NCBI GenBank assembly: GCA_023139105.1
Contig: JAGLOF010000073.1
Span: forward strand, 1 to 64,000
Reading direction: 5' to 3'
Origin: a bacterium
GTDB lineage: Bacteria > Zhuqueibacterota > QNDG01 > JAGLOF01
Length of the DNA stretch: 64,000 bases
Every line of letters starts with the position of its first letter. Position 1 is the stretch's first letter. Under the pieces are notes generated by a model. That model saw only the letters and a list, made by a program, of their open reading frames with translations. It was not told the DNA's origin and did not search any database. Below, one piece after another: positions 53,468 to 61,039 of the stretch. A program made the translations under genes and the position numbers.

Positions 53468-54928
53468 CTATTCTGTATCGGAGAAATTGGGAAGGTGCTC
53501 TTGTCCGTGGCGGGCCGCTTCCGCTTTCATCAATCGCATGAGTTCCTGACGTTTGTCCTCTGCCAGTGCCGGTGCTTCATATGCGTGTAGATGGCGTCGT
53601 ACTTCTGAATGGGCTCTCTCCATTAGTGTAGGTGGCGATGCGGTGCGCGTCAATGAATTGCTTCTGTCAATCACCGGACCTGGGAAGAGAATTTCTTTTT
53701 TAAAGTGCCGCCGGGTATGGTCGGAAATAAGCAGGTGCGTTTCTTTCAGGAGTTCTTCAAACAGGGGTATGGCCGGAAAATCTTCTTTAGGTTCTATGCC
53801 CTTGGCCGCACGTAAAGCCATGGCACAGCTCTCGTTATCGAGTATGAGTTTTTCCAGGCTGAAGCTGTTGAGAAAATCATGAATGCCGGGGCCGGAGATG
53901 TTGCTAATACCGGCAGTGGCAGCCATAACTGCACCCATGCCGGTTTCCATGCCCGCCTGAGCGTCTAAGTGAGCCGAATCACTGAGTGCAATATAAGCCT
54001 GGGTGGGCAGACCTAATGTCTGCCCAATCTGGGCAGATCCGCAAGCCAGCATCATAGACTCCACAGCACCCATGCTCATGGTGCTGTGACGCATATCGTA
54101 AACAGAGGCACAACCGCCATAGAGAACTGGAGTGCCGGGGTTGACTATCTGGCTGAGAATCAATCCACTCAAATTCTCAACTGTATGCAGAATCAATGTG
54201 CCTGCCAGTGTGACAGGTGAGATGAAGCCGGTCATGGGAACGGAGACCAATTCAATAGGGATGGATGCTTTGGCGCAGGCGGTTAAAACTGTAATGGTCT
54301 CATCTGTCCACTTGAAAGGTGTATTGGGACAGCATGTGAAGATGGTTAATGGCTTTTCTGCCAGCGCGACCTCAGAACCACGAATTACGATCTGCATTGA
54401 TTTCATTATATCAAAAGATTTTTCTGAGAAGGTGCCCGTCACCACTGGTTTGCTACCGAACATCAGGCTGAGGTAGAGGCGATAACTGTCGGCAATCTGT
54501 TCATTCACATCATCCGGAACAAATGCTGTGCTTTGAGAGGCGATATGATCCATGCGCGTCATGAGTTTGACGTATTGGATATAGTCAGCAGTCATGGGTT
54601 TGCGTTTTATCCCCTCCTTGTCGGTTATATGGAGGGCTGAGGAGCCGGGCGTAAAGTGAACATTAGCATGGCTGAAATCATGGGTTTGATGGCCATGAAT
54701 ATCGTAGAGGCAAAAGGTTGATGGTACATCTTTCAATGCATTATTAATGATGTCTTCAGTGAAAATGACGCGGGATGATTCTTTTTTAACAGTAGCGCCG
54801 CGCTCTGCCAGAAGGGAAAGCAGGGTATTGTCTTGTATTTCAATGCCCAGAGTGCAGAGTGTATGGAAAGCTTCATCAATAATTTGTTGGGCAAGTGAAT
54901 CTGAGAGAAAATGCAATGTGGGTTTCAT
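53468..54928 (-). CDS. MttB-family methyltransferase, non-pyrrolysine type
   Basis: A 486-residue member of the trimethylamine methyltransferase superfamily. The ATG at 54928 is chosen because AGGAG precedes it; a TTG ten codons earlier is less likely. Characteristic blocks: RVIFTEDIINNALKDVP, VHFTPGSSALHITD, LYGGCASVYDMRHSTMSMG and SDSAHLDAQAGMETG. The frame is full length with no internal amber codon, so it is not the pyrrolysine enzyme. Relatives demethylate glycine betaine, proline betaine, carnitine or similar quaternary amines, passing the methyl group to a corrinoid protein. The actual substrate is open. Confidence 0.9.
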   Translation of the reverse strand: MKPTLHFLSDSLAQQIIDEAFHTLCTLGIEIQDNTLLSLLAERGATVKKESSRVIFTEDIINNALKDVPSTFCLYDIHGHQTHDFSHANVHFTPGSSALHITDKEGIKRKPMTADYIQYVKLMTRMDHIASQSTAFVPDDVNEQIADSYRLYLSLMFGSKPVVTGTFSEKSFDIMKSMQIVIRGSEVALAEKPLTIFTCCPNTPFKWTDETITVLTACAKASIPIELVSVPMTGFISPVTLAGTLILHTVENLSGLILSQIVNPGTPVLYGGCASVYDMRHSTMSMGAVESMMLACGSAQIGQTLGLPTQAYIALSDSAHLDAQAGMETGMGAVMAATAGISNISGPGIHDFLNSFSLEKLILDNESCAMALRAAKGIEPKEDFPAIPLFEELLKETHLLISDHTRRHFKKEILFPGPVIDRSNSLTRTASPPTLMERAHSEVRRHLHAYEAPALAEDKRQELMRLMKAEAARHGQEHLPNFSDTE

Positions 54929-55000
54929 GGATTTGTTCTCCTGATGAGCATGAAACAACCTATCAAATTAATATACTTAAGGCAATGCCAATTATTGTCC

Positions 55001-55026
55001 GGCCGAACTCCATGACGGAGGTCGGC
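55001..55026 (-). terminator. hairpin after decayed gene
   Basis: ggccgaactcc pairs with ggaggtcggcc around atgac, with one mismatch or G-U pair. It lies past the saccharopine dehydrogenase remnant on the minus strand. The U-run is poor. Confidence 0.45.
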
Positions 55027-55045
55027 CTGTTGGTTACATCACCTG

Positions 55046-55490
55046 CTATTCCAGGACGTCTTTGGTCAGCCTCCAAAACACATTCTTTTCCCGCAAGCCT
55101 TTTTGCATATAAGCAATACATTCCGGATGTTTGCCCATGAATTCCGGTGGAGAAATGCCCTTATGTTTGTAGATGCCTTCGGCAATCATGCGCAGTGCTA
55201 CAGTTGCCGTATACCCAGTGGTCCGGGCCATGGAGTTAGTATCGCTTTCAGGACAGTATTTATCGTACAGATTAATTGTATAGCGAATCTTTTTATCATC
55301 CTTTACACCTTCTATAATGGACTTGAAGATGGTAATATCCACCTCTCCATCATTTAATTTCCAATTGGGAAATAGAATTTGACCGGTTACTTCAAGGGGA
55401 CTGACCTTTGTTCCATTGATCTCAATGGTCTTGTCAAATTATACCTGCATGCCTATCTTAATGGTGTTGACCGATTTTGTCCATTAAGGA
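55046..55490 (-). pseudogene. 5'-truncated saccharopine dehydrogenase-family remnant
   Basis: The region encodes the C-terminal about 145 residues of a saccharopine dehydrogenase-like protein: VNTIKIGMQV ... TIEINGTKVSPLEVTG, then ITIFKSIIEGVKDDKK, NSMARTTGYTATVALRMIAEG and PPEFMGKHPECIAYM. The frame is interrupted by TAA at 55439-55441 and the N-terminal two-thirds of the gene is missing, cut off at about 55490 where the plus-strand gene at 55497 begins. An intact remnant frame from 55342 (98 codons) has no ribosome site and is unlikely to be made. Confidence 0.75.
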
Positions 55491-55496
55491 GTTTGC

Positions 55497-55760
55497 ATGA
55501 AGACCCTTTCTATTGATCCCAAAAAGTATAGATTGTCTGCCCATGTTGTTCTGCATCAAATAGATGAAAATCATCTGGCCCTGGTCATGGAGAGACGTTC
55601 ACGCATCATCATGGCAGATGGGCAGAAGATCATGGAGAAGATTGATACGATTCGGTCGCAGAGGCCTGGTCTGAAAGTCAGTCTTATGACCTCTACGCCG
55701 CTCTGTTCCAAGACAGTGCGTTTTTTGGAAGAAGAAGGAATCGAGATCTTTCCATTATAA
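55497..55760 (+). CDS. hypothetical protein, 87 aa
   Basis: Not recognised. A small basic cytoplasmic protein (LSAHVVLHQIDENHLALVMERRSRIIMADG; LMTSTPLCSKTVRFLEEEGIEIF). The C-terminal half reads like an alpha/beta segment. AAGGAG precedes the ATG by 6 bases, which supports it as a real gene. It lies against the breakpoint of the dehydrogenase remnant. Confidence 0.6.
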   Translation: MKTLSIDPKKYRLSAHVVLHQIDENHLALVMERRSRIIMADGQKIMEKIDTIRSQRPGLKVSLMTSTPLCSKTVRFLEEEGIEIFPL

Positions 55761-55777
55761 AGACGCTCTTAATGTCT

Positions 55778-56428
55778 CTATTTAATTATAAAAAACACCT
55801 CAGGGAAATAACTATTATCATCGAAAGAGGAATCGGACTCCCGTATTGCTATCCGCATTCTGCCGCCTGATTTGATTCCAACTGTGCTATACGGTATTGT
55901 AATTTCCACCAGCTTTCCAGTAATATCCTTTTGTGTAGAATCAAGGGCATTATTTGTATTCTTGGGCATCTTTTTATCTTGTTCGTATTCATAGACTTTA
56001 TAGGAAGAGATAAAGCCTTCAATCTCCCCACCCACGGAGCCCAGACAGGCCAGTCCTCCGTCTTTGTATTTGATACAGGCGACCAGATTCACCTGATACT
56101 CAAAACCTTTCTTGTCGTTCCCCCAGAATGCTATACCACCGGTAGCGTTGTTGTTATCTGAATTAAAATGCATCTCTATTACAGGGCCTGCCATTTGATC
56201 ATTCAAATAAAAGGCTATTTTTTCTTTCAATTCAGCAATAATATGAAGATTCTCTCCATCGCTGACAATAGAGACACGAACCACATCTTTGCCGGGTTTT
56301 CCATCGTTCTCCTGAACATCTCCAATGGGATCGTCCAGTTCTATTTTATACCTTCCTACTTTAACCTGTGAAAAAACAACGCTTGTAATAATACAAGATA
56401 ATGCCAGTAACAAAATTAATTTTTTCAT
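55778..56428 (-). CDS. exported hypothetical protein, 216 aa
   Basis: Signal peptide KKLILLLALSCIITSVVFSQ, then a beta-rich body: DDPIGDVQENDGKPGKDVVRV, LHIIAELKEKIAFYL, VIEMHFNSDNNNATGG and VEITIPYSTVGIKSGG. The pattern (D..GD..., alternating strands, late IPYSTVGIK) resembles carbohydrate-binding or DOMON-like beta sandwiches. I cannot name a family. GAGAGGGCAATATT precedes the ATG; monocistronic. Confidence 0.65.
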   Translation of the reverse strand: MKKLILLLALSCIITSVVFSQVKVGRYKIELDDPIGDVQENDGKPGKDVVRVSIVSDGENLHIIAELKEKIAFYLNDQMAGPVIEMHFNSDNNNATGGIAFWGNDKKGFEYQVNLVACIKYKDGGLACLGSVGGEIEGFISSYKVYEYEQDKKMPKNTNNALDSTQKDITGKLVEITIPYSTVGIKSGGRMRIAIRESDSSFDDNSYFPEVFFIIK

Positions 56429-56710
56429 AATATTGCCCTCTCTTTAGCATTAATGTATGGAACGGTGGTTATTATTCTACTGAAACGATATTTCAAATAA
56501 AATTTGTAATTCTTTAATAAGATACATTACGCTACCCCCTGTTGACAAGTTGCTTTTCCATTTGCCCAATGAATATAATCATAGTTAAACCAGTACTGCT
56601 TTGGGGAAATGATAAAGTTGCGTAAAGGCGTGAAATTTTGTACATTTAAAACTATAATTTTCTTGTACACCTGAACCCTGACACTTATGTATGAAATGGA
56701 GGACATATTC

Positions 56711-57865
56711 ATGCGCACGCTATTAAACACCACCCTTATCCTGATGTTAATTACAACAATCGCCTTACCGATTATGGCACAGGATTCCGAGAAAAAAGAA
56801 GCAAAAAAAGATACTGTCTATCAATTCACAAACGACATTGTCCTGGACCACACTCCCATCAAGAGCCAGGATCGTACCAGCACCTGTTGGAGTTTTGCAA
56901 CAACATCAATGTTGGAATCAGAGATCATTCGTAATGGTCATCACGCTGTTGAACTCTCTGAGATGTTTAATGTCTATAATACCTATCTGGATAAAGCAGA
57001 TCATTATGTCCGCATGCATGGCCACGCGTATTTCCCGGCCGGTGGTGCCTGCCACGATGTTATCGATCAACTGCGTGATCACGGGCTGATGACAGATAAA
57101 GATTTCTCAGGCTATATCGTAGACCCGGAAAAACATAAGCACAGTGAAATACACAGCGTACTTCAGGGTATGGTCGACGGAGTAGCCAAAGGCCGTCGCA
57201 GCTCTCCAACCCCGGTTTGGAAATCTGCTTTTGAGGCAGCCTTGAAAATCTATCTGGGAACACCACCTGAAAAAATAGAAGTGCATGGAAAAGAAGTTAC
57301 GCCTCTCGAATTTGCAGCATCCCTGGATTTAAATGCCGACGACTATGTTGAAATAATGTCAGATATTAATCTGCCCTTCTACACCACCGGTGCCGCTCAG
57401 GTACCCGATAACTGGTACATGAATGATGATTATTTAAACGTTCCCGTAGAAGACCTGGCTCGTATTGCCGAGCATTCCATCCGTGAAGGTTATACCGTGG
57501 TCTATGGTGGCGACACAAGTAGTAAAAACTTTGCATCTAAAAAGGGCTATGCTGTTGTACCTGCGGATAAAGATGCATTGAAAGATGCAGAAGAGCCTGT
57601 AGAAGAGAAAGAGATTACACAGGCAATGCGTCAGAAATTGTTTGATAACTTCACCACCGGTGATGATCATGCAATGCACCTGGTTGGACTGGCTAAAGAC
57701 CAAAGTGGCAATGTCTATTTCTACACCAAAAATTCCTGGGGTTCAAAACGTAAATATGATGGCTATCTCTATATGTCTAAAGCTTATGTAAATCTCAATG
57801 TGACAGCCATGATGATCAACAAAAAAGCTCTGCCCCAGGACATCAAAGAAAAATTTGGTCTTTAA
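56711..57865 (+). CDS. secreted C1 (papain/bleomycin hydrolase-like) cysteine peptidase, copy 1
   Basis: A 384-residue exported peptidase. The ATG at 56711 follows GGAGG by 8 bases and starts a signal peptide (RTLLNTTLILMLITTIALPIMAQ). Catalytic residues are in place: oxyanion Gln53 and Cys59 in KSQDRTSTCWSFA, His in DDHAMHLVG, Asn in KNSWGS. The order and spacing fit the C1B (PepC, bleomycin hydrolase) branch, which is usually cytoplasmic; export is unusual. There is no classical propeptide; a charged linker (SEKKEAKKDTVYQFT) follows the signal. Copy 2 lies 25 bases downstream. Confidence 0.88.
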   Translation: MRTLLNTTLILMLITTIALPIMAQDSEKKEAKKDTVYQFTNDIVLDHTPIKSQDRTSTCWSFATTSMLESEIIRNGHHAVELSEMFNVYNTYLDKADHYVRMHGHAYFPAGGACHDVIDQLRDHGLMTDKDFSGYIVDPEKHKHSEIHSVLQGMVDGVAKGRRSSPTPVWKSAFEAALKIYLGTPPEKIEVHGKEVTPLEFAASLDLNADDYVEIMSDINLPFYTTGAAQVPDNWYMNDDYLNVPVEDLARIAEHSIREGYTVVYGGDTSSKNFASKKGYAVVPADKDALKDAEEPVEEKEITQAMRQKLFDNFTTGDDHAMHLVGLAKDQSGNVYFYTKNSWGSKRKYDGYLYMSKAYVNLNVTAMMINKKALPQDIKEKFGL

Positions 57866-57890
57866 AAGCCGGTTGAATAGAGGTAAACTT

Positions 57891-59027
57891 ATGAAAAAAG
57901 TCTTATTACTGCTGCTGATTCTGGCTTTGGCTATACCCGCGCTGGCCCAGGATGCAGAAAAAAAAGAAGCAAAAAAAGATACAGTCTATCAATTTACAAT
58001 GATTAAAGAAATCCCTGCCTTGGATATCATCAGTCAGGGCAGCACAGGTACGTGCTGGAGCTTTGCCACTACCAGTTTTCTGGAATCAGAAATTATCCGC
58101 CTCACAGGAAAAGAGATTGATCTTTCTGAGATGTTTTTCCCCCGTCATGCCTATACGGACAAGGCCGATCGTTATGTTCGCCTACACGGTATGGGGAATT
58201 TCTCCCAAGGTGGGCAGGCCCACGATGTCACAGACCAGATCCGCAAATGGGGCATGGTGCCCAACAGTGTCTATGACGGTCTGATTGTTGATGAAGAACG
58301 TCATAGTCATGGTGAAATGGTAAGAGTGTTAACCGGCATGGTTGATGCTGTTATCAAGTCCCGACGTCCCACCAAGGTCTGGAAACAGGCTTTTGAAGCG
58401 GCTATTGATGTCTACTTAGGGAAGTCTCCGGAATTTTTTGAATATGAAGGTGTATCTTACACACCTCATCAATTTGCCAAAAATCTGGCCAAGATCAATG
58501 CTGACGACTATATTGAGATAACGTCAATGGCACATCTTCCCATGTATGAAAAAGTACTTCTGGACGTGCCAGACAACTGGTCTCATTCTCTCTACTATAA
58601 TGTCAGCATGGAAGATCTGGAAAGCATAGCCGATCATGCGATAAAGAACGGCTATTCCATATCATGGGACGGTGATGTCAGTGAAAAACATTTTGATTCC
58701 AAAACACACGGCGTGGCCATAATTGCCAAAGATGATATAAAAGAGCTGGAAGAGATTGTAGAAGAAGTTGAACCCACAGTTGAGCTGCGTCAGGAAACCT
58801 ATGACAACTTCCAGTCAACTGATGATCATCTCATGCATCTGCGTGGTGTTGCTAAAGATCAAAAAGGCAACAAATACTATCTTATTAAAAATTCATGGGG
58901 TTCTGATCGTATCCATGGTGGTCATTTATATATGTCCCGTACTTTTTTCCTTATAAAAACCACAGCTTTCATGGTGCACAAAAAAGGTATACCCAAAAAA
59001 TTGCGGAAAAAGTTGGGGATCAAATAG
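57891..59027 (+). CDS. secreted C1 cysteine peptidase, copy 2
   Basis: A 378-residue paralogue of the preceding gene. From the ATG at 57891 (AGAGGTAAACTT upstream) it has a signal peptide (KKVLLLLLILALAIPALAQ) and almost the same linker (AEKKEAKKDTVYQFT). Catalytic Gln49 and Cys55 (ISQGSTGTCWSFA), His in DDHLMHLRG and Asn in KNSWGSD are kept. The two copies diverge most in the middle (about 190-270), the likely specificity region. Duplication followed by divergence of substrate range is inferred. Ended by a clear terminator. Confidence 0.88.
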   Translation: MKKVLLLLLILALAIPALAQDAEKKEAKKDTVYQFTMIKEIPALDIISQGSTGTCWSFATTSFLESEIIRLTGKEIDLSEMFFPRHAYTDKADRYVRLHGMGNFSQGGQAHDVTDQIRKWGMVPNSVYDGLIVDEERHSHGEMVRVLTGMVDAVIKSRRPTKVWKQAFEAAIDVYLGKSPEFFEYEGVSYTPHQFAKNLAKINADDYIEITSMAHLPMYEKVLLDVPDNWSHSLYYNVSMEDLESIADHAIKNGYSISWDGDVSEKHFDSKTHGVAIIAKDDIKELEEIVEEVEPTVELRQETYDNFQSTDDHLMHLRGVAKDQKGNKYYLIKNSWGSDRIHGGHLYMSRTFFLIKTTAFMVHKKGIPKKLRKKLGIK

Positions 59028-59051
59028 TTTTAGCTTTATAGATTTTAATGA

Positions 59052-59077
59052 GGGCTCCTTGGTGGAGCCCTTTTTTT
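59052..59077 (+). terminator. rho-independent terminator after peptidase pair
   Basis: gggctcc (59052-59058) pairs with ggagccc (59064-59070), followed by seven Ts. Confidence 0.88.
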
Positions 59078-59205
59078 ATAGTTAATCTACAGCATTTAAC
59101 AGCCCTGCCGAGATTCAAATCCCATAATTATTCATATAAAGCAAAAAACATCAAACAGGACGAACAATTTGGATGGCTGTAAAGATTACTGAATATTACT
59201 GCCTT

Positions 59206-59619
59206 TTATCGTTGGGGCACTTCATGAAGCTTTAATACTTTTTCTCGGTAAAATTTACGGGCATCCAAATTTATATGGTTTGATATCAAAATACCTGCTC
59301 TTATTCGAGTCAAAACAGATTCTTTCACTTGCTCTTTGGGCTCGGCAACATAGTTTTTTACAAGATTTGCAAGTTTATCAAGATTAATAACGTCTGCAAG
59401 CGCGTATTCAATTATTGACTCATGATCAATAAAATCAAGATCACATTCATCTAGTACACAGGTTCTATCATAACCATCCCGTGCTGTTCTAATTCGAGCA
59501 AGAAGTCCGAAGGGGGGATCACCTACAGGATCACATAATAAAACCCAAAGGTGAGGTTCTCTTTCAGCCTGACCTTTGGGCATAAAAAATGTAGATCCTG
59601 CACGATATTGGCAGCCCAT
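59206..59619 (-). CDS. putative toxin partner of Panacea antitoxin, MazF/PemK-like pattern
   Basis: A 137-residue protein 6 bases downstream of the Panacea-domain gene. The pattern EPHLWVLLCDP, then ARIRTARDGYDRTCVLDECDLDFIDHESIIEYALAD, resembles SH3-barrel MazF/PemK-like proteins (strand, 'HLW..L.DP', then Cys-Leu..DH.FI.H.S..Y). I do not see a firm family match. The toxin role rests on the pairing with Panacea. Confidence 0.6.
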   Translation of the reverse strand: MGCQYRAGSTFFMPKGQAEREPHLWVLLCDPVGDPPFGLLARIRTARDGYDRTCVLDECDLDFIDHESIIEYALADVINLDKLANLVKNYVAEPKEQVKESVLTRIRAGILISNHINLDARKFYREKVLKLHEVPQR

Positions 59620-59625
59620 ACTTAA

Positions 59626-60171
59626 CTATTTAAGTTCTTCTAAAAATGAAGAGGCGTCCATCGTTTGACGGACTTCATATATTTCTTTAGGTGTGTACTT
59701 ACCATGTTCTAGTATTCGCTCAATCGGAATTGGAAGTGAGGAACCATTAGGATTTTCCCATTCAGGTAAACCATGTACAATATCTACCATATCCCATTGA
59801 TTTTTATCATAATATTCTACTGAAATTCGTGTTATTAAATCTAGTTCAGCTTCAGATAATCGACCTACGCTTGGATTCTTTTTTACATGAACCTCATAAT
59901 GTGCTGGTTCAGAAATATGATCAGTCCAATAACTATTATGGCCAGGTTTTTTTTCTTCAATAATTAAACTATAAGTAGTGCTTAATATTGGCCCCCGATC
60001 CATAGAGCAATAATTATCGAACGAAATTGAATAACCCCACGAAATTAAAGCTTCTCGATCAATCAGATAAAGAAGCTTGATAAGTTTCATATAGTTCATT
60101 CTGCCGCCATTCAATTCAAGCAACTTGGCTACAGCCTGTGTAGTTTTTTCTTCTTTAAATTTATATTTCAT
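59626..60171 (-). CDS. Panacea-domain (DUF4065/SocA-like) antitoxin
   Basis: A 181-residue cytoplasmic protein with the Panacea domain: MNYMKLIKLLYLIDREALISWG near 27-48, SMDRGPILSTTYSLI, and the later VDIVHGLPEWENP. Panacea proteins are antitoxins that pair with many unrelated toxins (PanAT systems). The downstream 137-residue gene, 6 bases away, is the expected toxin. First gene of the pair, as is usual for PanAT loci. Confidence 0.83.
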   Translation of the reverse strand: MKYKFKEEKTTQAVAKLLELNGGRMNYMKLIKLLYLIDREALISWGYSISFDNYCSMDRGPILSTTYSLIIEEKKPGHNSYWTDHISEPAHYEVHVKKNPSVGRLSEAELDLITRISVEYYDKNQWDMVDIVHGLPEWENPNGSSLPIPIERILEHGKYTPKEIYEVRQTMDASSFLEELK

Positions 60172-60708
60172 GCCCCCGCCCCATACCTTTTTTCAAAGCC
60201 ACCCCTGACTTAGACAAAAGGGGAATCTCTCCATTACTCTCAAATTACTATTATAGTATCGGTTCCAAGAACCAAAGCTTTAACAATATTTTATACGATA
60301 TACTTAGTCATATGGTTTAAACTAATAAAAACTATACTTAAAATCCAAGAAAAAACTTAAAATTTGTTAACAAATAATAAATACTCCCAACACACCCACC
60401 AACATCCCAACAGCCATCCACTTGGGCAGCAGCATGAATCCTTTTGTATAAGGCTTGGAGTTGTGTATTCTGTGTATCCCAAGCTCAAAAGACGCCCAGA
60501 GGCAGAGCGGCTGGCTGATGTATTAAGAAAAATAATATATTCTCTCTTATTCTTCATTTTAGTGGCGTATTGAAAACTGTAAATGTTGCAGTTTAAGCAC
60601 CCAAAAGTTGTGAGCACATTAGGACTATTTTTCATTTGTATCTGAAATGTGTAGAAATCCTGAAACCTATATGTACACATTTCGTATAGTTACTCAAAGG
60701 AGGTATGC
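60172..60708. other. 537-base intergenic region, possible remnant
   Basis: AT-rich spacer between the divergent Panacea and PadR units. On the minus strand at about 60367-60525 there is a frame ending in a membrane-helix-like segment (LPKWMAVGMLVGVLGVFIIC) with no start codon or ribosome site. It may be the tail of a lost membrane-protein gene. Other short frames look like chance. Confidence 0.45.
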
Positions 60709-61032
60709 ATGAAACTGTTATCCAGAAAAGATGAATTGATTTTACTGGCCATCCGGTCACTTGAAGAGAATGCCTACGGAGTGACTATTCGTGACTATAT
60801 CAAAACCCAGGCGGGAATCTCCATTCCCTTTGGGGCCATTTACGCGCCCCTGGCCAAACTGGTGCGTGATGGTTTGGTGGCGTCTTACAACAGTGATCCG
60901 GTGAATGAACGGGGCGGGCGGAGCAAGATACTCTACAAGCTGCGCGAACCCGGTGTTCAGGCCCTGCAAGAAATGGAAGCAGTGCATGCGGCCATGTGGG
61001 GCCCTGTATCCTCATTCTCTAATAAAGGATAA
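60709..61032 (+). CDS. PadR-family transcriptional regulator
   Basis: A 107-residue winged-helix repressor: LSRKDELILLAIRSLEENAYG and the wing region GAIYAPLAKLVRDGLVAS ... NERGGRSKILYKLREPG, the usual PadR N-domain. It is the common partner of MacB/FtsX-type permeases in FCB genomes and ends 7 bases before one, so it probably controls that gene. AAAGGAGGTATGC precedes the ATG. Confidence 0.9.
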   Translation: MKLLSRKDELILLAIRSLEENAYGVTIRDYIKTQAGISIPFGAIYAPLAKLVRDGLVASYNSDPVNERGGRSKILYKLREPGVQALQEMEAVHAAMWGPVSSFSNKG

Positions 61033-61039
61033 TCTGCAA

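Noticed and set aside
53468-54928. Pyrrolysine-containing trimethylamine methyltransferase
   Set aside because: The frame is full length with no in-frame amber codon, so it is the non-pyrrolysine MttB type.
60364-60680. Short overlapping frames on both strands between the Panacea and PadR genes
   Set aside because: No ribosome sites or domains; at most the tail of a lost membrane protein, noted in the intergenic entry.
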